Assembly (NCBI GenBank): GCA_008638415.1
Contig: VWVT01000005.1
Location: 357,737 to 421,736, forward strand
Length of the DNA stretch: 64,000 bases
From: Nocardiopsis sinuspersici
GTDB taxonomy: Bacteria; Actinomycetota; Actinomycetes; Streptosporangiales; Streptosporangiaceae
Direction: 5' to 3'
Shown here: in pieces, positions 27,600-34,396 of the stretch
Numbering within the stretch: the stretch's first letter is position 1
Layout: each line of letters opens with the position of its first letter
Position numbers and translations under genes: made by a program
The notes under the pieces: generated by a model
Seen by the model: only the letters and a program-made list of their open reading frames with translations
Database searches by the model: none
What the model was told of the DNA's origin: nothing

Positions 27600-28538
27600 T
27601 CAGGGGCGCCCGGCCTCCCGGCGGTCGACGAAGTCGCGCAGCCAGGGCAGCAGTTCCTCGGCGAGGTCGGGGCGGCGGCAGGCGAAGTCCACCACGGTAC
27701 GGATGTAGTCGGCCTTGTTGCCGGTGTCGTAGCGGCTGCCGCGGAACAGGACGCCGTGCACCGTACCCCCGTCCTCGGGCTTGCGCCGGGTCAGTTCGAG
27801 CAGGGCGTCGGTGAGCTGGATCTCGCCGCCGCGGCCGGGCGGGGTCTCCTGGAGGATGGGGAAGATCGCCGGGTCGCAGACGTAGCGGCCGATGATGGCC
27901 CAGCGGCTCGGCGCCTGCTCGGGCGCGGGCTTCTCGACCAGGTCGGTGACGGTGACGACGTCGTCCTCCTCGGTGGGCTCGATGGCCGCGCATCCGTACA
28001 GGGACACCTGTTCGGGCTCCACCTCCATGAGCGCGACGACGCTGCCGCCGTGCTTCTCGCGGACCTCGATCATGCGGCGCAGCAGGTCGGCGGACTCGAT
28101 GAGGTCGTCCCCCAGGAGGACGGCGAACGGGTTGTCGCCCACGTGCGCCTTCGCGCACAGCACCGCGTGGCCCAGGCCGCGCGGCTCGCCCTGGCGGACG
28201 TAGTGCATCTGGGCGAGGTCGTTGGACTCGCGCACCGACCGCAGGCGCTCGTCGTCGCCCTTGGCCTCCAGGGCCTCCTCCAGTTCGTAGGCCCGGTCGA
28301 AGTGGTCCTCGATGGAGCGCTTGCTGCGGCCCGTGATCATCAGGACGTCCTGGAGATCGGCGGCGACCGCCTCCTCCACGACGTACTGGATCGCGGGCTT
28401 GTCCACGATCGGCAGCATCTCCTTGGGCGTGGCCTTGGTCGCGGGCAGGAACCGCGTGCCGAGACCGGCCGCGGGCACGACCGCCTTCGTGACGGTTCCC
28501 GGGTCGAAGGATCGCTTCTGGTCGGTGGAGTCGTTCAT
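27600..28538 (-). CDS. galU: UTP-glucose-1-phosphate uridylyltransferase
   Basis: The 312-residue enzyme makes UDP-glucose from UTP and glucose-1-phosphate for cell-wall and exopolysaccharide synthesis. The nucleotide-binding start reads AVVPAAGLGTRFLPATKATP and then KEMLPIVDKPAIQYVVEEA. Later motifs are GQ-type GEPRGLGHAVLCA, LLGDD and GNKADYIRTVVDFA. It is the first gene of the minus-strand galU-glp block and is divergent from the 5-FTHF cyclo-ligase gene, an arrangement usual in actinobacteria. ATG 28538 fits. Confidence 0.96.
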   Translation of the reverse strand: MNDSTDQKRSFDPGTVTKAVVPAAGLGTRFLPATKATPKEMLPIVDKPAIQYVVEEAVAADLQDVLMITGRSKRSIEDHFDRAYELEEALEAKGDDERLRSVRESNDLAQMHYVRQGEPRGLGHAVLCAKAHVGDNPFAVLLGDDLIESADLLRRMIEVREKHGGSVVALMEVEPEQVSLYGCAAIEPTEEDDVVTVTDLVEKPAPEQAPSRWAIIGRYVCDPAIFPILQETPPGRGGEIQLTDALLELTRRKPEDGGTVHGVLFRGSRYDTGNKADYIRTVVDFACRRPDLAEELLPWLRDFVDRREAGRP

Positions 28539-28708
28539 GTCGGCACTTTAGGGCAGTCCTCCGCCGTCTCGGCGACCCCACACACTGCCGGGCCCCAAGA
28601 AGTTCCGACGGTTTCGGGAGGAGGGCGGCGAACCGCCATCCGGCGTTCACCGCGCGGGGCAGCCGGCCGGGCGGCCCGCCCGGGCCGCCTCGGTGCCACA
28701 CTTGGGCC

Positions 28709-29326
28709 ATGGACGAGAGCGAGCGGCGCGCGGCCAAGGGCCGCCTGCGCAGGGGATTCCTGGAGCGAAGGCGCAACCGCGGCCCCGAGGAGCGCTCCCG
28801 GGCGGGCTCGGCGGTCCGCGACACCCTCATGGACCTCTCGTGGCTGGCCATGGGCGGGACGGTCGCCTGCTACTACTCCGTGGGCGGCGAGCCCGACACC
28901 CGCAAGCTGGTGACGGCGCTGTGGAAGCGCGGCACGTACGTGCTGCTGCCCGTGTTCCTGCCCGGCGGCGACCTGGACTGGGCGGCCTTCGACGGGCCGG
29001 ACACCCTGGCCCCGGCCGGCCACGGGCTGCTGGAGCCCGTGGGCCACCGGTACGGGCCCGAGGCGCTGGCCCGGGCGGACGCGGTGGTCTGTCCGGCGCT
29101 GGCCGTGGACCGGCGGGGAACGCGGCTGGGGCGGGGCGCCGGCTGCTACGACCGGGCCCTCGCCCGCAAGGGCCCGCACACCCCGGCGATCGCCCTGGTC
29201 CACGACGAGGAGTTCGTGGAGTCGCTGCCCGCGGAGCCGCACGACCGCCCGGTGGACGCCGTGGTCACCCCCGGGGGCGGCCTGCGGGTGTTCGGCGCCG
29301 GCGTGTGGCCGGTCGAACGGACCTGA
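28709..29326 (+). CDS. 5-formyltetrahydrofolate cyclo-ligase
   Basis: The 205-residue protein converts 5-formyl-THF to methenyl-THF with ATP, returning folinate to the folate pool. It has an Arg-rich N-terminal helix (KGRLRRGFLERRRN), ACYYSVGGEPDTRKLV, LLPVFLPGGDLDWA, the ADAVVCPALAVDRRGTRLGR motif and the GAGCYDRAL loop. The gene is divergent from galU and transcribed toward the FmdB-like gene. Start ATG 28709 has only a weak upstream purine stretch. Identification is firm. Confidence 0.92.
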   Translation: MDESERRAAKGRLRRGFLERRRNRGPEERSRAGSAVRDTLMDLSWLAMGGTVACYYSVGGEPDTRKLVTALWKRGTYVLLPVFLPGGDLDWAAFDGPDTLAPAGHGLLEPVGHRYGPEALARADAVVCPALAVDRRGTRLGRGAGCYDRALARKGPHTPAIALVHDEEFVESLPAEPHDRPVDAVVTPGGGLRVFGAGVWPVERT

Positions 29327-29508
29327 ACCGGACGAGGCGGGATGAAACCCACCCGCGGAAGCGTTGTCACCGGCGGTCGCGCAGCGACGATCCGGCATCG
29401 CGCCCCCGAGGTCCGTGTTCGGTGCCAGGCCCTGTCACGCCTCCGGTCGGCGAGCGCGTACTATTTAGCAGTCAACGGGCGAGAGTGCCAGCAAGGAGGA
29501 CCCGAACA

Positions 29509-29904
29509 GTGCCTACGTACCAGTACGCGTGCACCGAGTGCGGCGCCCAGATGGAGGTCGTGCAGAGCTTCAGCGACGACGCGCTGACCGTCTGCCCCGA
29601 GTGTGAGGGACGCCTGCGCAAGGTGTACTCCGCCGTGGGCATCGTGTTCAAGGGCTCCGGCTTCTACCGCACCGACAGCGGCAAGAGCTCCAACAGCTCC
29701 GTGCTCACCGGTTCCGGCGAGGGCAAGGACGGCGGCGACTCCGCGGCCTCCGACTCGTCCGGCTCCTCCGACTCGTCCTCGGACACCAAGAGCTCCTCCG
29801 GTTCCGAGACCAGCACCGCGAGCACGGCCAGCAGCACCACCAGTAGCAGCACCGGTAGCAGCAGTAACACCAGCACCAGCAGCAGCACCGCCGCGGCCAG
29901 CTGA
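29509..29904 (+). CDS. FmdB-family zinc-ribbon protein with Ser/Thr-rich tail
   Basis: The 131-residue protein starts PTYQYACTECGAQMEVVQSF and continues CPECEG, giving the four-Cys zinc ribbon of the FmdB/putative regulatory family. Then comes VFKGSGFYRTDSGKS. From about residue 65 to the end it is nearly only Ser, Thr, Gly, Asp and Ala, a disordered tail longer than in most relatives. GTG 29509 follows AAGGAGGA. Its function is not known for the family in general; regulators of amide metabolism were the first named. Confidence 0.85.
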   Translation: MPTYQYACTECGAQMEVVQSFSDDALTVCPECEGRLRKVYSAVGIVFKGSGFYRTDSGKSSNSSVLTGSGEGKDGGDSAASDSSGSSDSSSDTKSSSGSETSTASTASSTTSSSTGSSSNTSTSSSTAAAS

Positions 29905-29926
29905 GTCGCAGGGCCGTTGACGCCAC

Positions 29927-29952
29927 CGCGCCGCCGAGTCCTCGGCGGCGCG
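29927..29952 (+). terminator. Hairpin terminator after the FmdB-like gene
   Basis: CGCGCCGCCGAG and CTCGGCGGCGCG form a perfect 12-bp stem with a 2-base gap, 22 bases after the stop codon. Confidence 0.7.
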
Positions 29953-30064
29953 CGGCATGTCCGGCCCACGGGGCGGGACACGCGTTCCGCGGGTCCTCGG
30001 AGAGGATCCCGACGGGGCCTGTGGACAACGCCCGAACGGGCCCCTCACGGCCTAGCGTCGAACC

Positions 30065-30715
30065 ATGGCCGAAGCCCCACTCCCCTACCGGCACCGCCGG
30101 ATGGCCGTCCGCCTCCTGGACCGGTACCGGCGCCTCCTCGCCACCCTCCTGACCGCCGCGGCGCTCGTCAGCGCCGTCCTGGCCGTGCGGCCCCTCCCCG
30201 CGCCCACCGTCCAGGTACTCGTCGCCTCCCGTGACCTCGACGCCTCGGGTCCCCTCGCCGAGCACGACCTCGCCGAACGCTCCCTTCCCGCCGACGCCGT
30301 GCCGAGCGGCGCGCTGGCGGTCGGGGACCGGGCGGCCGGACTCCTCCTCAACGCCCCGGTGCGCCACGGCGAGGTGATCACCGACGCCCGCCTGTCCGAC
30401 CCTCCCGCACGGCCCTACGGCCGCGACCTGGTCGCCGTGCCGGTGCGGGTCGCCGACCCCGGTGTCGTGGACCTGCTCTCGCCCGGCAGCCGGGTGGACG
30501 TCCTCGCCGCCGGTGGACACGACGACCTCGCGCCCACCAGGGCGGGTCCCGCCGTGGAGGTGGTCGGCGACCGTCCCGTCCTCGCCCTGCCGGAGGGGGC
30601 GGGCCCGGGCGGTGAGGGAGGCGCGCTGATCCTCATCGCCGCCACACCCGCCGAGGCCAGGAGCCTGGCGGGCCACGCCGCCACCTCACGGCTGTCCGTC
30701 ACCATCCGGGGCTGA
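30065..30715 (+). CDS. SAF-domain protein, CpaB/RcpC-like
   Basis: The 216-residue protein has one N-terminal membrane helix (LATLLTAAALVSAVLAV) and then a SAF (antifreeze-like) domain, with VQVLVASRDLDASGPLAEHDL, LLLNAPVRHGEVITDARL and later VDLLSPGSRVDVLA. This matches the Flp-pilus assembly protein CpaB/RcpC family, which sits at the outer face of the membrane. No other pilus gene is adjacent, so its role may differ. The mscL gene follows after 223 bp. Start ATG 30065; an ATG twelve codons later is also possible. Confidence 0.75.
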   Translation: MAEAPLPYRHRRMAVRLLDRYRRLLATLLTAAALVSAVLAVRPLPAPTVQVLVASRDLDASGPLAEHDLAERSLPADAVPSGALAVGDRAAGLLLNAPVRHGEVITDARLSDPPARPYGRDLVAVPVRVADPGVVDLLSPGSRVDVLAAGGHDDLAPTRAGPAVEVVGDRPVLALPEGAGPGGEGGALILIAATPAEARSLAGHAATSRLSVTIRG

Positions 30716-30938
30716 GACCACACCCCCGGCGACGGGAGCCGGCCTGACCCCGCGGACCTTTCACCGAAAGAACCGCACCACCGCGCCGGTACGGGCACCA
30801 TGGACACGCGGCGCCCCCACGGCGTCCGTCCGTGTACGTCCGCGCCCCGCGCGGACACAGCGGTCAAGACCACACTCCCAGCCATCGGCCCCCACCACCC
30901 GTGGAACCGGGCCCACACGTTCGATAGGGCTGTCCTCC

Positions 30939-31343
30939 ATGCAAGGCTTCAAGAACTTCCTGCTCCGGGGAAACCTGGTGCAGTTGGCGGTCGCGGTCGT
31001 GATCGGCGCGGTCTTCGCCGAGCTCATCACCGCGTTCACCGAGGGGTTCATCACCCCGCTGCTCGGGATCTTCGGCGGTGTCCCGGACTTCAGCGATCTC
31101 TACTTCGAGATCAACGGGAGCCGCTTCCCGTACGGCGCGTTCATCGACGCGCTGATCTCGTTCCTGATCACCGCCGCGATCCTGTACTTCCTGGTGGTAC
31201 TGCCCACCGCCAAGGCCCTGGAGCGGTTCGCCAGGGCCGAGGAGAGCACCACCCGCGACTGCCCCCACTGCTTCAGCCAGATCGACAAGAGGGCCGCCCG
31301 GTGCGCCAGCTGCACCAGCGAGGTCGTCCCGGAACCCGCCTGA
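30939..31343 (+). CDS. mscL: Large-conductance mechanosensitive channel with C-terminal zinc-ribbon motif
   Basis: The 134-residue protein forms the pressure-release channel of the inner membrane. The N-terminal helix and TM1 read MQGFKNFLLRGNLVQLAVAV and VIGAVFAELITAF; TM2 is ALISFLITAAILYFLVVLP. After TM2 the tail is not the usual plain helix but contains CPHCFSQIDKRAARCASC, a four-Cys knuckle that probably binds zinc. Such a ribbon could tether or gate the cytosolic bundle; this is inference. It is convergent with the M15 peptidase gene. Confidence 0.95.
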   Translation: MQGFKNFLLRGNLVQLAVAVVIGAVFAELITAFTEGFITPLLGIFGGVPDFSDLYFEINGSRFPYGAFIDALISFLITAAILYFLVVLPTAKALERFARAEESTTRDCPHCFSQIDKRAARCASCTSEVVPEPA

Positions 31344-31360
31344 GCGGGGGTCCGAGAACA

Positions 31361-31392
31361 CCGGGGGCGGCCCCGCACGGGGCCGCCCCCGG
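31361..31392. terminator. Bidirectional hairpin terminator between mscL and the M15 peptidase gene
   Basis: CCGGGGGCGGCCCC and GGGGCCGCCCCCGG are perfect 14-base arms around a 4-base loop, between two convergent genes. Confidence 0.75.
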
Positions 31393-31409
31393 GGCGCGTC
31401 GGCGGGGCG

Positions 31410-32516
31410 TCAGCGGGTGTACTCCCAGTGCCAGGGCTCGAAGGGGCTCGACTTGGCCCAGGCCGGATGGATCCAACCGAAGTCGGCGCCGTTCTCCTCC
31501 ATCCAGAGCCAGCGGTCGGACCTGTAGTTCTGGATGCCGCATCCCAGGTCGAGCGCCTTCCCCAGCCCGTGGTTGCTCGTACCGGGCACCGCCGCGAAGC
31601 CGGGCGCCACCTGCGCGTAGACGCGGTGCTGGTTGGGCAGGTCGCGGTAGGCGCTGGTGATGCACATGTTCTCGCCGTACTCGTCCACGTACCTCGCGTT
31701 GAGCTTGAGGAAGTCCACGGCCGCGTCGGCCCGCAGCCTCTTGTCGTCGTAGAGGTCGCAGAGGGCGCTTCCCGGGAGCAGGCCGTTGGCGGCACCCTCG
31801 GCGTTCGCCGCCGCGGCGGGGTCGCAGTCGGCCGCGGCCATGTAGGCCTCCGGGTCGATGCCGCGCTCCTCCAGCTCCGTGACGAGGTCGTTCGTGGTCT
31901 CCTCGGAGCGCTCACGCAACTGCTCGATGTCCGCCGCCAGCTCGACCTGCTCCAACTGGGTGGTGGTCTGTAGCTCCTGCGCCTCGCTCGCCAGCTCCTC
32001 CTGCTTCTCGCGCAGGTCGGTGGCCTCCTGGATGAGCGCCTGGTTGTCCTCGGAGATCTTCGCCGCGTAGGACTGCGTCTGCAGGTCGTCGTTGAGCGAT
32101 CCCGAGGCCAGCACGGCGAGCATTCCGCCGTCGGGCAGCTTGTACAGGGTGCTGGCCAGTTGGGCCAGCGGCTCGCGCATCTCGCTGAGTTCGAGCTCGG
32201 TCTGCTGGAGTTCGTAGAGGGTGTCGATGAGCTCCCCCTGGGCCTCCTCCAGCGCCTCCTGGCGCTCGACCTGCTCGTCGGTGGCCTCCTCCAGCTCCTC
32301 CGAGGCGGCCTCGGCCCGTTCCCGGAACTCCTCCAGGCTGGCCTCGGCCGGGTCCAGTGCCGAGGCGGGGATCGGCGCGACGAGCAGCGCGGTGACGACC
32401 ACGAGCGTCACCGCTTGGGCGAAACGGACGCGGTAGGACATCGCGAAGGCGGTCAGTACCCCGCTGCCACCTGGCACGCGAGACCTGCGCCGCGCCGCAT
32501 CAGAAGTGAACGGCAC
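31410..32516 (-). CDS. Secreted coiled-coil M15 D-alanyl-D-alanine carboxypeptidase
   Basis: The protein (368 aa from GTG 32516) has an export helix (AVTLVVVTALLVAPIPASA), about 170 residues of coiled coil rich in Glu/Leu, and a C-terminal M15/VanY-type zinc peptidase domain. Active-site pieces are ITSAYRDLPNQHRVYAQ, PGTSNHGLGKALDLG (His and Asp zinc ligands) and EPWHWEY. It should trim peptidoglycan stem peptides outside the cell; coiled coils in such proteins often bind FtsX-like activators. The start is set by GGAGG seven bases before GTG 32516; ATG 32441 is the shorter choice. Two dyads upstream may control it. Confidence 0.9.
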   Translation of the reverse strand: MPFTSDAARRRSRVPGGSGVLTAFAMSYRVRFAQAVTLVVVTALLVAPIPASALDPAEASLEEFRERAEAASEELEEATDEQVERQEALEEAQGELIDTLYELQQTELELSEMREPLAQLASTLYKLPDGGMLAVLASGSLNDDLQTQSYAAKISEDNQALIQEATDLREKQEELASEAQELQTTTQLEQVELAADIEQLRERSEETTNDLVTELEERGIDPEAYMAAADCDPAAAANAEGAANGLLPGSALCDLYDDKRLRADAAVDFLKLNARYVDEYGENMCITSAYRDLPNQHRVYAQVAPGFAAVPGTSNHGLGKALDLGCGIQNYRSDRWLWMEENGADFGWIHPAWAKSSPFEPWHWEYTR

Positions 32517-32575
32517 GAATGATCCTCCGGCTGCTTTCCTCGAACACCTACCCGTGGCCGCAAGGCAACGTACTA

Positions 32576-32751
32576 CATGTCCACATGCGGCCACACGAGA
32601 CCGTTGCACCGGGCGAAGCGAGCCGTGCGCGGACTCCCACCCACCTCACCGCCCCCTGTTCCCGCCTTCGGCGAAACACCTGGTCATCACTGCGCGGGTC
32701 GAAGTCACACCCCGGTTCTCACAGCAACCAGAGACGCTTATGTGGACATAA
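32576..32751 (-). promoter_or_regulatory. Two ATGT-NN-ACAT dyads upstream of the M15 peptidase gene
   Basis: CATGTCCACATG (32576-32587) and TTATGTGGACATAA (32738-32751) share an ATGT-NN-ACAT core and lie in the AT-rich leader of the peptidase gene, centres about 163 bases apart. They look like sites for one dimeric regulator. No regulator is identified. Confidence 0.4.
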
Positions 32752-32935
32752 CACAATAAGTGCCATGAACAACATCACACCGCTCCAGGGCAACCAATCG
32801 TAGGTCAGCGTACTCCGCCATGCACGCAGACTCCCCCAGTCACACCCGCGATGCGGGGACCGACACCCCATCCACCGCCATCCTGGGTTAGGCTTGGTCC
32901 GGTGACGGGGTAGGAGATACCTCCGTCAGACCCAT

Positions 32936-33008
32936 GGCTCCATAGCTCAGGGGATAGAGCACCGCTCTCCTAAAGCGGGTGTCGCAGGTTCGAATCCTGC
33001 TGGGGCCG
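32936..33008 (+). tRNA. tRNA-Arg (anticodon CCT), integration site
   Basis: The cloverleaf runs from GGCTCCA (acceptor) through the D arm (AGCTCAGGGGATAGAGCA). The anticodon arm CCGCT-CTCCTAA-AGCGG has CCT, the T arm is GCAGGTTCGAATCCTGC, and TGGGGCC plus G ends it. The acceptor stem has one T-G pair. CCA is not encoded. From the anticodon stem to the 3' end the gene is repeated at 40617, which marks it as the attachment site of the island. Confidence 0.95.
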
Positions 33009-33192
33009 CCCCTGTGACCCGGGGTTTCTCTCGAACGAGAGACCCCGGGTCGCTGATCCGGCCGCGGTTGTGGCCGTGGTTGCCGGGTCATTCCCACCGT
33101 GCTTTCCCCCACCCGGTCCGCCGCTCCTGGTGTGAGTTCGCCGCCTGCGCGGACGTGGCGGGCGGTCCGCGACGTCCGCGAGTGGCCGAGGA
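32962..33192 (+). repeat. Direct repeat, left copy: attL-like, tRNA-Arg 3' half plus 184 bp
   Basis: These 231 bases match 40617-40847 without gaps; I count only a few mismatches (two near 33057-33075). The repeat begins in the anticodon stem of tRNA-Arg and runs through the tRNA terminator into the tail of an integrase gene. Confidence 0.85.
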
Positions 33193-33565
33193 TCTGCTGA
33201 ATCGTCCTGGGATCGATTCCCAGTGCCGCCAACAGCGTCCCGGCGGTGTGGCGACCATCGTGGACCCGGGCGTCGCGTACGCCGGAAACACACAACACGC
33301 TCTTCCAGTCAGCCCAGTCGGCACGCTTGCCCATCGGACGGCCGTCGGGGCGGCAGAACACCAGATCCCACGAGTCGTCCCACGCCGGGCCAGCGACCGC
33401 TTTCTCCTTCTGCTGCTGCTTCCAGTGGTTCCGCAGCTCCTTGATCAGCGGCCGGGGGATCGGCAGGACGAACTCTTCGAGGCCGGTGTCGTCCCGAACG
33501 CCCTTGCGCCGTGCGAAGTAGTGTTTCGTACCGGATGTGATGGAGGCTCTCAACCCTGGGAAGGA
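33009..33565 (-). pseudogene. Tyrosine recombinase (integrase) remnant, left
   Basis: The minus-strand frame holds only the C-terminal catalytic part of a phage-type integrase: HYFARRKGVRDD, LPIPRPLIKELRNHW, and VHDGRHTAGTLLAALGIDPR with H-x-x-R. ILGHSRTSRTARHVRAGGEL follows. The last motif normally reads ARY with the nucleophilic Tyr; here it is His. The N-terminal domain and first catalytic Arg are missing. The frame then runs through the tRNA gene in antisense. It is inactive by any reading, and its position next to the att site is the usual one for the int gene. Confidence 0.75.
33017..33050 (+). terminator. Hairpin downstream of tRNA-Arg
   Basis: ACCCGGGGTTTCTCTCG pairs with CGAGAGACCCCGGGT (two unpaired bases) nine bases after the tRNA. 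It also ends the antisense integrase remnant. A copy lies at 40672-40705. Confidence 0.65.
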
Positions 33566-33689
33566 TGAGAGACATGCCAGCAGCTGGGTGTGCCGTTTGG
33601 CTACAACGTCCTCCTCCGTCGGGGGAAGGACGCCGACGCCTGCCGGGCATGCAATGAACTGCAGGCCGGGCCCGCCCCTGTGGGTGCGG

Positions 33690-34372
33690 TGCCACTGCCG
33701 CACCTGCCTGGCCAGGTGGTCCGCAAACACCTGACCCGACCCAGCGCGCCCCAGTCCCTGGAGCAGCGGGCGCTGCTGCGCCTCCTGCGCACCGTGGCCC
33801 ACAACGCAGGTGCCCGCGACCGGGTGGATCTGCCACCTGGCCTACTACGCCAGCCTGCGCATCGCCGAAATCGTCGCCCTGGACGTGGCCGACGTGCGGC
33901 TGTCGGCACACAAGGACAGCATGCGCGTGCGGGGCAAGGGCCAGTTGGGTGGCAAGGACTGCACCGTGCCCCTGCATGCCCAGGCTCGCACCTCGATCGA
34001 GGCACTGCTCGATGAACTCGGCCGCCCCTCAGCCGAACCGCTGGTGCGCAACCGCGACTACGGCACCCCGTTCACCCAGGCAGCGAACACCATCGTGAAC
34101 GAAGTCGGCGCGGCGGCCGGGATCGGCCCCTCGGATGGCGGCGAGGCGTTCGGGCCGCACGTGCTTCGCCACATCTTCGGTACCGATCTCGTGCGCGGGC
34201 GCGGCGAGCTGGCGCCCGAGCCGGTGGGCGTGGTCCTCGTGACCGAGCTGATGGGCCATGCCGACCTCAACACCACCCGCCGCTATGCCCTGCCCACCGC
34301 GGCCGACAAGACCCGCGCGTTGGAGGCGCTCACCATCGACCGGGGAGCCGGTGAGGGTCTACCGTTAAATCC
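33690..34372 (+). pseudogene. XerC/D-like tyrosine recombinase, frameshifted
   Basis: Two frames together give a recombinase. SLEQRALLRLLRTVAHNAGA lies in one frame. After about 33815 the protein continues in another as ICHLAYYASLRIAEIVALDV, VRGKGQLGGKDCTVPLH, FGPHVLRHIFGTDLV and LMGHADLNTTRRYAL. Box I Arg, H-x-x-R, the later His and the Tyr are all present, so only a one-base indel breaks it. The N-terminal core-binding domain is missing or decayed, and the usual stop after LEALTIDR is lost. It is a second, different integrase from the remnant next to the tRNA. Confidence 0.75.
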
Positions 34373-34396
34373 TGTAGTGATGCTCCTCGACCCCCT

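Noticed and set aside
29700-29900. Ser/Thr repeat tract as a separate repeat element
   Set aside because: The tract is the in-frame low-complexity tail of the FmdB-like protein, with varied codons rather than a DNA-level tandem repeat.
32888-33008. Extension of the integrase frame through the tRNA gene
   Set aside because: The RIRTCDTRFRRAV-type sequence is the well-known antisense translation of a tRNA T arm and anticodon arm, not protein-coding evidence.
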